Shown here: piece by piece, positions 11,015 to 17,918 of the stretch
How positions within the stretch are numbered: position 1 is the first letter of the stretch
Layout of the letters: every line of letters starts with the position of its first letter
Origin: Myxococcaceae bacterium
Lineage (GTDB): Bacteria; Myxococcota_A; Polyangia; Polyangiales; Ga0077539
Length of the DNA stretch: 64,000 nucleotides
Assembly (NCBI GenBank): GCA_004297725.1
Contig: SCUS01000109.1
Location: forward strand, 1-64,000
Direction: 5' to 3'
Translations under genes and position numbers: made by a program
Notes under the pieces: generated by a model
Told to the model about the DNA's origin: nothing
The model's input: the letters and a program-made list of their open reading frames with translations, nothing else
The model's database searches: none

Positions 11015-11755
11015 TCAGAAGTTGATCTTGCGCATCACGAAGCGCGGCAGCCATCGGATCACCAGCATCACCAGCGCCCACATCCCCGGCGTGTAGAGCA
11101 TCGGGCGGCGGCGATCCATCGCGCGCACGACGTCCCTCGCGACCTGCTCGGGGTCGCCCGCGAAGGGTGGGGGCTTGAGCCCCGCGGTCATCCCGGTCTT
11201 CACGAAGCCCGGCTTCACGCAGAGCACCGAGAGCCCCTGCGCGTGAAACTTGTGGTCCAGCGCCTCGAGGTAGACCGAGAGCCCCGCCTTGCTCGACCCG
11301 TAGATCGCCACGGGCTTTCTCCCCCGGTCTCCGGCCACCGAGGAGAACACCGCGAGCCGGCCTCCGCCGCGGGTGAGCAGCCGCTTCCTGGCGTGCTCGC
11401 AGAACACCACCGTGTTGGCGTAGTTCACCGTCACCAGGCGGCGAGTGAACTCGATGTCGGCCTCCAGCGCGTCCTGCGTGGCGAAGAGCCCCGCGGTCAC
11501 GATCACCGCGTCGAAGCCCCCCAGCGCGGCGTCCGCGGCGTCGAGCGCGGCGGCGAAGCCCTCCGGGCGCTCGAGGTCGCAGAGCGCGTGGCCCACGGGT
11601 TCGCGCTTCGGGTGCCGCGCGGTCAGGTCCTCCGCGCTGCGGGTGAGGTCGTCGACCTCCCTCGCGAGCAGGAAGACCGAGTCGCCGCGCTCCGCCAGCC
11701 GCCGCGCGATCGCTCGCCCGATGCCCGTCGTCCCACCGAGGATCACTGCCTTCAC
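11015..11755 (-). CDS. SDR oxidoreductase, DprE2-like keto-reductase
   Basis: A classical short-chain dehydrogenase of 246 residues: cofactor motif GGTTGIGRAIARRLAERGD at the N-terminus, active-site Ser in FSSVAGDRG and YGSSK for the catalytic Tyr and Lys. The C-terminal hydrophobic part (MLYTPGMWALVMLVIRWLP) would seat it on the membrane, as in DprE2. It starts with GTG that overlaps the stop of the upstream FAD oxidase (GTGA at 11752-11755), so the two are translationally coupled. In mycobacteria DprE1 oxidises and DprE2 reduces the ribose C2 of decaprenylphosphoryl ribose to give the arabinose donor. The neighbour and order fit the same two-step epimerisation here; the polyprenyl sugar substrate is inferred. 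Confidence 0.8.
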   Translation of the reverse strand: MKAVILGGTTGIGRAIARRLAERGDSVFLLAREVDDLTRSAEDLTARHPKREPVGHALCDLERPEGFAAALDAADAALGGFDAVIVTAGLFATQDALEADIEFTRRLVTVNYANTVVFCEHARKRLLTRGGGRLAVFSSVAGDRGRKPVAIYGSSKAGLSVYLEALDHKFHAQGLSVLCVKPGFVKTGMTAGLKPPPFAGDPEQVARDVVRAMDRRRPMLYTPGMWALVMLVIRWLPRFVMRKINF

Positions 11756-13083
11756 GCCACGTCTCCCAGCAGCCGCACCGACTGCCCGCTCCGCAGCTTC
11801 CGGTGCGGATCGTATTTCTCTCTCGCCGCGAGGAAGCGCTCCAGCCGGGGCTCCATCGCGCGGTAGTGCTCCGGTCGGGTGAAGCGGTCCTTGGTGAGGT
11901 AGATCCTCCCCCCGGCGGCGATCACGAACTCGTTGAGCCGGTCGACGATGCTCTGGATCTGCGGGGACACGGCCATGTCCACCGCGATGGAGGTCCCCTC
12001 CAGCGGGAAGGAGAGCATCCCGCGGCCCTCGGGGCCGCAGTCCTTGATCACGCAGAGCGGCGAGGCGCCCCCGAGCTTCGTGAGCAGGTCCATGAACTCC
12101 CGCACCGCGGGCGCGCCGGCCTGCCGGGGGATCACGCACTGATACTGGGTGAAGCCCCTCGGACCGTAGACCCGGTTCCACTCGAGGATGGCGTCGAGGG
12201 GATAGAAGAAGGGGTCCGGCGCGACCAGCGTGGTCGCCCGGCGGCGCAGGTGCTTCCAGTAGTAGAGCGCGTTGAAGGCCGCGACGGTGAGGTCGTTGAT
12301 GGCGAGGTTCGGGAGGTCGACGGGCATCGTGAGCGGGTGCGCGGCGCGAGGCGCGAGCTCACCGGCCTCCGAGGCCTCGGCCCAGCGCCCGGCCATCAGG
12401 ATCCCCCGGCCCATCGAGCGGCCGCGGTGGAGGCAGTCGATCCAGCCCATGGTCATCGGGAAGGCGGGCGCCGCGCGCCCGAGGCCCGCGAGAAACTCGT
12501 CGATGGAGGGCATGCGCTCGCTCTCCATGTGGATCCACCGGCTCGGGATGCGCGCGAGCGAGAACTCGACCTCGAGGATGTGCCCGGTGAGCCCCATGCC
12601 CCCGACGGTGGCGTCGAAGAGCTCGGGCTCCTGCTCGGGGCCGCAGTCCACGATGGAGTCGTCGGCGAGGCGCATCCGAAGCGAGCGGACGTGCGCGCCG
12701 AAGCACCCTTCGACGTGGTGGTTCTTCCCATGGACGTCCGAGGCGACCATGCCCCCGAGGGTCACGAACTTCGTCCCCGGGGTCACCGGAGAGAACCACC
12801 CTCGCGGCATGAAGAGCCGGTTGAGCTCGACGAGCGAGAAGCCCGCCTCGGCGCGCAGCACCCCCGTCTCGGGGTCGAAGCCGAGGATGCGGTCGGCCAT
12901 GCGAGAGCACGCCACGAGGTCGTCTGCCTTCGCCGGGAGCGAGGAGTCGCCGTAGGAGCGGCCCAGCCCGCGGGTGAGCGCCGCGCCGCGGGTGAGGCGC
13001 TCGAGGTCCTCGGAGAGCTTCTCGACGCCGGGAGCCGGGAGCCGGCCCCAGCCGGAGAGTGTGGGTGTGGTTCGAGGGTTCAT
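11752..13083 (-). CDS. DprE1-like FAD-dependent polyprenylphosphoryl-sugar oxidase
   Basis: A 443-residue FAD oxidoreductase of the vanillyl-alcohol oxidase type. The N-terminal FAD domain shows GLGRSYGDSSL and PGTKFVTLGGMVASDVHGKN, the latter close to the DprE1 motif. The C-terminal part has YLTKDRFTRPEHYRAM; its Lys398 aligns with DprE1 Lys418. Thirty-one residues before it, where DprE1 has the benzothiazinone-reactive Cys387, this protein has Ala367 (motif SIAVDM). Length is near that of DprE1 (461). It would oxidise the C2 hydroxyl of a polyprenyl-phosphate ribose at the inner membrane, with the SDR encoded immediately downstream completing the epimerisation. Whether the product enters an arabinan-like polymer or another glycan is unknown. 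Confidence 0.8.
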   Translation of the reverse strand: MNPRTTPTLSGWGRLPAPGVEKLSEDLERLTRGAALTRGLGRSYGDSSLPAKADDLVACSRMADRILGFDPETGVLRAEAGFSLVELNRLFMPRGWFSPVTPGTKFVTLGGMVASDVHGKNHHVEGCFGAHVRSLRMRLADDSIVDCGPEQEPELFDATVGGMGLTGHILEVEFSLARIPSRWIHMESERMPSIDEFLAGLGRAAPAFPMTMGWIDCLHRGRSMGRGILMAGRWAEASEAGELAPRAAHPLTMPVDLPNLAINDLTVAAFNALYYWKHLRRRATTLVAPDPFFYPLDAILEWNRVYGPRGFTQYQCVIPRQAGAPAVREFMDLLTKLGGASPLCVIKDCGPEGRGMLSFPLEGTSIAVDMAVSPQIQSIVDRLNEFVIAAGGRIYLTKDRFTRPEHYRAMEPRLERFLAAREKYDPHRKLRSGQSVRLLGDVA

Positions 13084-13235
13084 GGCCGTGCTCGCGCGGC
13101 TTGTACCATGCGCCCCGAGGACGGTCGCAGCGCACGAGGAGTCCGTTCCTCCCCAGCGGAGCGCCGGGGAGCACGAGCGAGCAGGAAGGGGAGGTGAGCG
13201 GTCAGGAGCGCCGCCGGCCGGCGACGCTCAGCGGA

Positions 13236-15155
13236 TCAGAGGTCGAGGGCGACCACGCCGGGGAAGCCAGAGCCGCAGGTGATGTTGCCGTGGCGGACTC
13301 CGCCCGGAGTGCCCGTCCGACGAGCGACCTCGATGCCGTTGCGGACCACCACGAGGGTCCACGTCGCGTTGGCGACGGCGGTCGTGTACGACTCGGGGCA
13401 GACGTAGTAGCGGCCCGGGGTGTAGGCCGAGCTCCAGTAGATGTTCTCCGGGCCGCGGGCCACGGTGTCGTCGCGGTCGAGCAGGCCGCTGCACGCCGCG
13501 GTGCGACCGTAGAAGATCTCCGTGCCGCAGGGCGGCATCACGTGCAGGTCCATGTCCCCGTCGACGCTCCAGGTGAGCGTGAAGCGCAGCGTCCCCTGGC
13601 CCACGCAGACACCCGCCGCGCAGGCCTGGCCGGCGGCGCAGGAGCGACCGCAGGTGCCGCAGTTGGCGTTGTCGGTCTGCAGGTTGCGGCAGACGCCAGC
13701 GCACATCGTCTGCCCGGTCGGGCACACGGCGGCGCAGGTGCCCGCGATGCAGGTCGTGCCCACAGCGCACACGCGACCGCAGCCGCCGCAGTTGCTGTTG
13801 TTGGTGGCGAAGTTGAAGTTCTCGTCGACGCTGCCATCGCAGTCGTCGTCGACGCCGTTGCAGGCCTCCACGGCGGGGGAGCCGGCGACGCACAGCGGGA
13901 CCGAGCCGCTCAGGCACCCCTGGGCGAAGCGGCGGCACGCGCCGACGCCGCAGACCTGGTTGGGAATCCCCTCGTCGCTCACGCCGTCGCAGTCGTCGTC
14001 GCGGCCGTTGCAGACCTCGACCGAGGGAGCGCCCGCCGTGCACATCGGCACGACGCCCTCGATGCAGCCCGCCACGCTGCGGGTGCACTCACCGACGCCG
14101 CAGGAGATGGCGGGGATGTCGTTGTCATTGACGCCGTTGCAGTCGTTGTCCGCGCCGTCGCAGGTCTCCGTCGAGGGAGCGCCCGGCACCGCGTCGCAGA
14201 CAGGCTGCGAGGCGCCCGCACAGACGATGCGGCCGCCGCGCTGGCAGGAGCCGATGCCGTTGCTGCACGAGGCGCCGATGCCCGGCGTCTCACAGCCGTT
14301 GTCGGCCGCGCCGTCGCAGTCGCCGTAGAGCTCGTTGCAGGCGACGACGCCGCAGTCGCCGGAGGTGCAGGCCGAGGTGGAGTTGGGCAGCGAGCAGGCG
14401 CTGCCGTCGGCCTTCGCGGGGTTGGAGCAGGCGCCGGTGCGAGAGTCGCAGGTGCCCGCGTCGTGACACTGGTTGAGCGCGGCGCAGGTCACGCCGAGGC
14501 ACTCGCAGGCGTCGCCGATGCGGTCGCCGTCGGTGTCGAGCTGGTCGGCGTTGCCGATGGTGGGGCAGTTGTCGGCGTAGTCGAAGACGTCGTCGCCGTC
14601 GGCGTCGACGACGCCGGTCTCCAGCCGAAACCGGATGGGCAGCGTGCGCCCGTCGAGGAGCGCCACGTACTCGTTGGTGTCGACGTTGCGGAGCTGAGAG
14701 CCGCTCGACACCACATCGACGTCGGCGAAGCCCAGGCGGCGACCGGCGGGGTCGATCGCGGAGCCCGTCCACGTCGGCACATACACGCTCACGCGATACG
14801 TGGCAGTCGGGTCGAGGTTGAAGTCGCGGGTCTGCCAATTGACGATGTAGTGGTCATCGCCCACGCGGACGATCTCGGGCCCCTCGCCGGTGGTGCGGGT
14901 GTACGTGGCGATGACGCCGCCGCCCGCGCCAAGGCGCTCGACGCGCACCGTCACCGGCACCCGGCCCTCGAACGCACCCTTCATGTGTGGGTTCGACACC
15001 ATCGGCGACAGGAACGCGAAGCCCGGGGTGCCCCCGTTGTGCACGGCATCGCTGATCGCGCTCTGCCCGGCGTTCCGCGGCGCGCCGCCCGTATCCGCAC
15101 AGGAGGCCAACGCACAGAGCGCGAGCACACCGGTCCACTTGCCAAGAGTCCGCAT
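13236..15155 (-). CDS. Secreted lipoprotein with TSP3, MopE-type repeats and C-terminal YfaP-like domain
   Basis: A 639-residue lipoprotein: signal peptide with lipobox LCALASC, a beta-rich N-terminal part, then a calcium-type thrombospondin 3 repeat (DADGDDVFDYADNCPT and DTDGDRIGDAC), then Cys-rich segments and three MopE-type repeats (CDGADNDCNG, CNGRDDDCDG, CNGVDDDCDG). The C-terminal about 110 residues (LTWSVDGDMDLHVMPPCGTE) resemble the YfaP/DUF2135 fold. Such proteins are abundant in myxobacteria and are presumed cell-surface, calcium-stabilised adhesion or binding proteins; no enzyme motif is visible. Many Cys residues suggest disulfides in the periplasm or outside. The gene stands alone on the minus strand, facing a divergent lipoprotein gene across 317 bases. 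Confidence 0.85.
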   Translation of the reverse strand: MRTLGKWTGVLALCALASCADTGGAPRNAGQSAISDAVHNGGTPGFAFLSPMVSNPHMKGAFEGRVPVTVRVERLGAGGGVIATYTRTTGEGPEIVRVGDDHYIVNWQTRDFNLDPTATYRVSVYVPTWTGSAIDPAGRRLGFADVDVVSSGSQLRNVDTNEYVALLDGRTLPIRFRLETGVVDADGDDVFDYADNCPTIGNADQLDTDGDRIGDACECLGVTCAALNQCHDAGTCDSRTGACSNPAKADGSACSLPNSTSACTSGDCGVVACNELYGDCDGAADNGCETPGIGASCSNGIGSCQRGGRIVCAGASQPVCDAVPGAPSTETCDGADNDCNGVNDNDIPAISCGVGECTRSVAGCIEGVVPMCTAGAPSVEVCNGRDDDCDGVSDEGIPNQVCGVGACRRFAQGCLSGSVPLCVAGSPAVEACNGVDDDCDGSVDENFNFATNNSNCGGCGRVCAVGTTCIAGTCAAVCPTGQTMCAGVCRNLQTDNANCGTCGRSCAAGQACAAGVCVGQGTLRFTLTWSVDGDMDLHVMPPCGTEIFYGRTAACSGLLDRDDTVARGPENIYWSSAYTPGRYYVCPESYTTAVANATWTLVVVRNGIEVARRTGTPGGVRHGNITCGSGFPGVVALDL

Positions 15156-15472
15156 TGGAACCTCGTCCGTTCTCAGCGCCGCACACCCATGGACGCCCCT
15201 CCGCGGATGAATTCCGGAAGGAGCGGCAGCGCCGAAGAGACCTCCTTATGTGATTCAATGTCGGATGCCAAGCACCATCCCCTACAATTCAGTTGTGCAC
15301 AATTCGCACAGGCAACTCGAATTAGAGGAATGGGCGATCAGCAAGCGCTTTGCGCCTGATTGCATATCGGGCGTGGAGGGTTCCGGGGGGTTGTGGTTCA
15401 TTCGCTGCGGCGGTCGCTTGGGCCTCCGGGTGCTTCCGCGCTCCGTTCGCGGTATCGATCCGCGCAGGAGCG
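15156..15472. promoter_or_regulatory. 317-base divergent intergenic region with an AT-richer core
   Basis: No gene is seen here. The stretch separates two divergent lipoprotein genes, so it should hold both promoters. Bases about 15240-15370 are clearly richer in A and T than the rest of the window. They contain a 10-base palindrome TTGTGCACAA at 15293-15302 and two copies of ACAATTC 15 bases apart (about 15284 and 15299). These could be an operator and a promoter, but no consensus promoter was assigned. Confidence 0.4.
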
Positions 15473-16132
15473 ATGACCTCGATGAACCGAGATGGACTTC
15501 GGTGGTGGATGGTAGCGGCGGCCCTCGCCGCGACGGGGTGCGGGAGTTCGGTGGTGATCCCCGCGCCCGCGGCGGACGTCCCCTCGGCGCGCGCCTGTCA
15601 GTCCACCGCGGACTGTGTTCGCGGCGAGGAGTGCCACATCGTCGAGGGCTGCGCGACGCCGAGCTACTGCGGTCCCCTCCTGGGTCGACCGTGCACCGGG
15701 GACCTCGCGCCCTACTGCGGCTGCGACGGGCGCACCTTCTTCGCGAGCTCGAGCTGCCCCAGCCGCACCTTCGCGCGACGGGGAGCCTGCGAGGGCATCG
15801 ATGCCGGGGCGCCGTGCGCGCTCGGCGACGGGAGGTTCTGCCCGCAGGGGCAGCGCTGCCCCGCGCCCGACGGCTGCAACACCTGCACGTGCGGGCCGCA
15901 GGGGCTCGCCTGCACCGAGATCGCGTGCCTCGACGCGGGCCCTGCGCCGACGGACAGGGGCCCGGCGTGTCGCTTCATGGACGCCCGGGGCGAAGGCGAC
16001 TGCGACGGGTACTTCGGCGTCACCTGGAACGGCACCGCCTGCGTCGGCGTCACCGGGTGCCGCTGCGTCGGCGCGGACTGCGGGCGGCTCTACGCCGACC
16101 GCCCCTCGTGCCTCGCGGCGTGCGGCGGCTGA
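15473..16132 (+). CDS. Cys-rich lipoprotein with Kazal-like and antistasin-like modules
   Basis: A 219-residue lipoprotein. The ATG at 15473 is chosen because GGAG lies six bases upstream and a lipoprotein signal follows (WWMVAAALAATGC). The mature part is Cys-rich: a short Cys module, then a Kazal-like segment (YCGCDGRTFFASSSCPS) and an antistasin/VWC-like segment (CPAPDGCNTCTCGPQG). Kazal-like domains often inhibit serine proteases, but in myxobacterial lipoproteins the role is unproven. It would be disulfide-bonded in the periplasm or on the surface. A second in-frame ATG at 15482 would give nearly the same protein. It is followed 48 bases later by the propeller protein gene on the same strand. 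Confidence 0.75.
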   Translation: MTSMNRDGLRWWMVAAALAATGCGSSVVIPAPAADVPSARACQSTADCVRGEECHIVEGCATPSYCGPLLGRPCTGDLAPYCGCDGRTFFASSSCPSRTFARRGACEGIDAGAPCALGDGRFCPQGQRCPAPDGCNTCTCGPQGLACTEIACLDAGPAPTDRGPACRFMDARGEGDCDGYFGVTWNGTACVGVTGCRCVGADCGRLYADRPSCLAACGG

Positions 16133-16180
16133 GCCCGCCAGAAGCAGCGCTCGCGCACGAACTGGGAGAGAATCGGAGGG

Positions 16181-16960
16181 ATGACCGCACGTGACGACGG
16201 CCGCCCCGCGCGGCTCACGCTGATCGAGACCGCGCTGCTGGGCGTGGAGAGCGCGAGCGCCATCGCGCCGCTGGGGGAAGGGCTCGCGCTGGTGGTCGAC
16301 GACGACGAGGGGATCTTCCTCGCCGACGCGACGGGCCGCGCGACGCTGCTGCGCGGGAAGGAGGACGCCCGGGGCCTCGGCGACCTGGAGGGCCTCTGCC
16401 TCGGCGACGAGGGCGCGACGGTCTACGCGGTGTCGGAGAAGAAGGGCGAGGTCTTCTCGCTCCCGCTGCGGCGCGGCGAAGGGAAGGTGACGCTGGGCGA
16501 CCCCTCGCTGCTCGGTCGCCTCGCCCGCCCCGGCGACGGCAAGAACAAGGGCTGGGAAGGAGCGGCCTGGCTACCCCCCTCGGCGAGCCCGGGAGGCGTG
16601 GCCTGCCTGGTGGCGGTGCACGAGGCGAAGCCCATGGCGCTCGGGCTCTTCACCCTGCCCGACCTCCGAGCGCTCAGTCTGATCGAGCTCGACGGCCCCT
16701 TCGAGGAGTGGATGCGCGACGCCTCGGACGTCGCCGTCTGCCCGGTGACGGGGCACCTCTTCCTCCTCTCCGACCGCTCGCAGCGCATCGTCGAGGCCCG
16801 GCTCGTCGACGGCGCGACCCGTCTGGAGCCCATCGGCGCCTTCGACCTGGAGCTCGCTCCCGAGGAGAAGCCCGAGGGCATCGCCTTCGAGTCGGGCTCC
16901 CGCCTCGTGGTGGTGACCGACGACCAGGGCCGGCTGCTGCGCTACGCCGTCACCCGCTGA
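16181..16960 (+). CDS. SdiA-regulated/phytase-like beta-propeller protein
   Basis: A 259-residue protein of repeated beta-strand blades (LALVVDDDEGIFLADATG, TVYAVSEKKGEVFSLP, GHLFLLSDRSQRIVEARL, GSRLVVVTDDQGRLLRY) that fits the SdiA-regulated (YjiK-like) or esterase-like propeller group. Asp residues in the loops (DLEGLCLGDEG, SDVAVCP) suggest metal or ligand binding. No signal peptide is visible, so it is probably cytoplasmic, which is unusual among the secreted proteins nearby. Function is unknown beyond the fold. Its last 11 bases overlap the end of the convergent metalloprotease gene at 16950. Confidence 0.65.
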   Translation: MTARDDGRPARLTLIETALLGVESASAIAPLGEGLALVVDDDEGIFLADATGRATLLRGKEDARGLGDLEGLCLGDEGATVYAVSEKKGEVFSLPLRRGEGKVTLGDPSLLGRLARPGDGKNKGWEGAAWLPPSASPGGVACLVAVHEAKPMALGLFTLPDLRALSLIELDGPFEEWMRDASDVAVCPVTGHLFLLSDRSQRIVEARLVDGATRLEPIGAFDLELAPEEKPEGIAFESGSRLVVVTDDQGRLLRYAVTR

Positions 16961-17837
16961 CGCGGCGGGCTCGCACCCGACGTGCGCGCAGGCAGGCGAG
17001 CCCGAGCAGCGCCAGCGCCCACGCCCCTCGCCCGCTCACAGGCCCCGCCGGAGCGGCGTGGCAGCCCACGCCCTTGCCGTGGAAGCTGAGGCCACGGAGC
17101 CCCGGGTCGCAGGTCGAGACCCCCGTCGGCGGATAGACCGCGCAGAGCCCGCGGGCGTCGTCCTCGGTGGGCGTCCGGCGCTGGTCGTTCTGCCGGACGA
17201 GGGACCACATCACGGCGCTCTCCTCGGCGCTGTGGGCGAGGCCCTGCACGTGCCCGAGCTCGTGAGAGAGGGTGGTCTGGAGGTCGGTGCGGTTGGGGCC
17301 GGCGAGGTCGAGGGTGAAGCTCACTCCCCGGGGGTTGTCGGGTCCGCGGACGTTGAGCTCGACGTCGGTGTCGAGGATGTCGGCGTTGTCGCTGGCGAAG
17401 GTGACGACCGTGAGCGCGGCGGCGTCGGGGGCGTGGAAGGCGTCGCGCACCCAGCGCGAGGGGATCGACACCGTGCTGGCGTTGACCCCGCCCTCGAAGT
17501 ACCCGAGCGGCGCGGCGAGGTCGCCGAGGAGCTGCAGCCGGAAGCCTGGGTGGGTGCCTCGGAGGGGGTCGCAGACGGCCGAGGCCCAGCGCTCCATGGC
17601 GGCTCCGGTCAACTGGCGGAGGGTTTCGAGGGGGATGGTTCCTGAGGGGACCCGCGGATCGAGGTGGAGGGCCGCGCAGCCGTAGGGCCACGCGACCGGG
17701 CTGCCCCCCGCCGGGCAGACCAGGGGGTCGGGCTGCTCGGGCATGGTGGTGGTGCGGCACCAGCCCAGCGCCTCGGAGGGGCCGAGCATCGCGGCGAACA
17801 GAACCGCCAGGGCTCGGAGTGTCCTGCGTGGCTCCAC
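16950..17837 (-). CDS. Matrixin-like secreted metalloprotease with MYXO-CTERM-like tail
   Basis: A 295-residue secreted protease. The GTG at 17837 gives a signal peptide (EPRRTLRALAVLFAAML). The zinc site is HELGHVQGLAH, the metzincin pattern HExxHxxGxxH, with a Met-turn (SAVMWSLV) just downstream, as in matrixins. The C-terminus ends with a hydrophobic helix (GAWALALLGLACL) and an Arg cluster, the layout of MYXO-CTERM sorting tails that are cleaved during cell-surface delivery in myxobacteria. It would act on protein outside the cell. The gene diverges from the OmpA-like gene across an 81-base spacer packed with inverted repeats. Its 3' end overlaps the propeller gene. Confidence 0.85.
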   Translation of the reverse strand: MEPRRTLRALAVLFAAMLGPSEALGWCRTTTMPEQPDPLVCPAGGSPVAWPYGCAALHLDPRVPSGTIPLETLRQLTGAAMERWASAVCDPLRGTHPGFRLQLLGDLAAPLGYFEGGVNASTVSIPSRWVRDAFHAPDAAALTVVTFASDNADILDTDVELNVRGPDNPRGVSFTLDLAGPNRTDLQTTLSHELGHVQGLAHSAEESAVMWSLVRQNDQRRTPTEDDARGLCAVYPPTGVSTCDPGLRGLSFHGKGVGCHAAPAGPVSGRGAWALALLGLACLRARRVRARRVSG

Positions 17838-17918
17838 CCCCGGAACCCTATCAGCAGATGAGCGTCGGGCGGAGCAGCGCTGCTCCGCACTGGCGCAGCA
17901 CCTCGCTGCGCCTATAGG
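17838..17918. promoter_or_regulatory. 81-base divergent promoter region with three inverted repeats
   Basis: Between the divergent protease and OmpA-like genes lie: ACCCTAT at 17845-17851 inverted as ATAGGGT at 17914-17920, a perfect 16-base palindrome GGAGCAGCGCTGCTCC at 17871-17886, and an 8-base-pair hairpin at 17892-17899/17905-17912 with a 5-base loop. Such symmetry in so short a divergent spacer suggests a shared operator that controls both genes. No -10/-35 pair was assigned. Confidence 0.5.

Noticed and set aside
13212-13223. A 12-base palindrome CGCCGGCCGGCG near the end of the repeat lipoprotein gene.
   Set aside because: Such GC palindromes are expected often at this composition, and no loop or T-run supports a terminator.
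13059-15359. A rightward 766-residue Ala/Asp/Val-rich frame.
   Set aside because: It is antisense to the secreted lipoprotein, whose frame carries a lipobox, TSP3 and MopE repeats.
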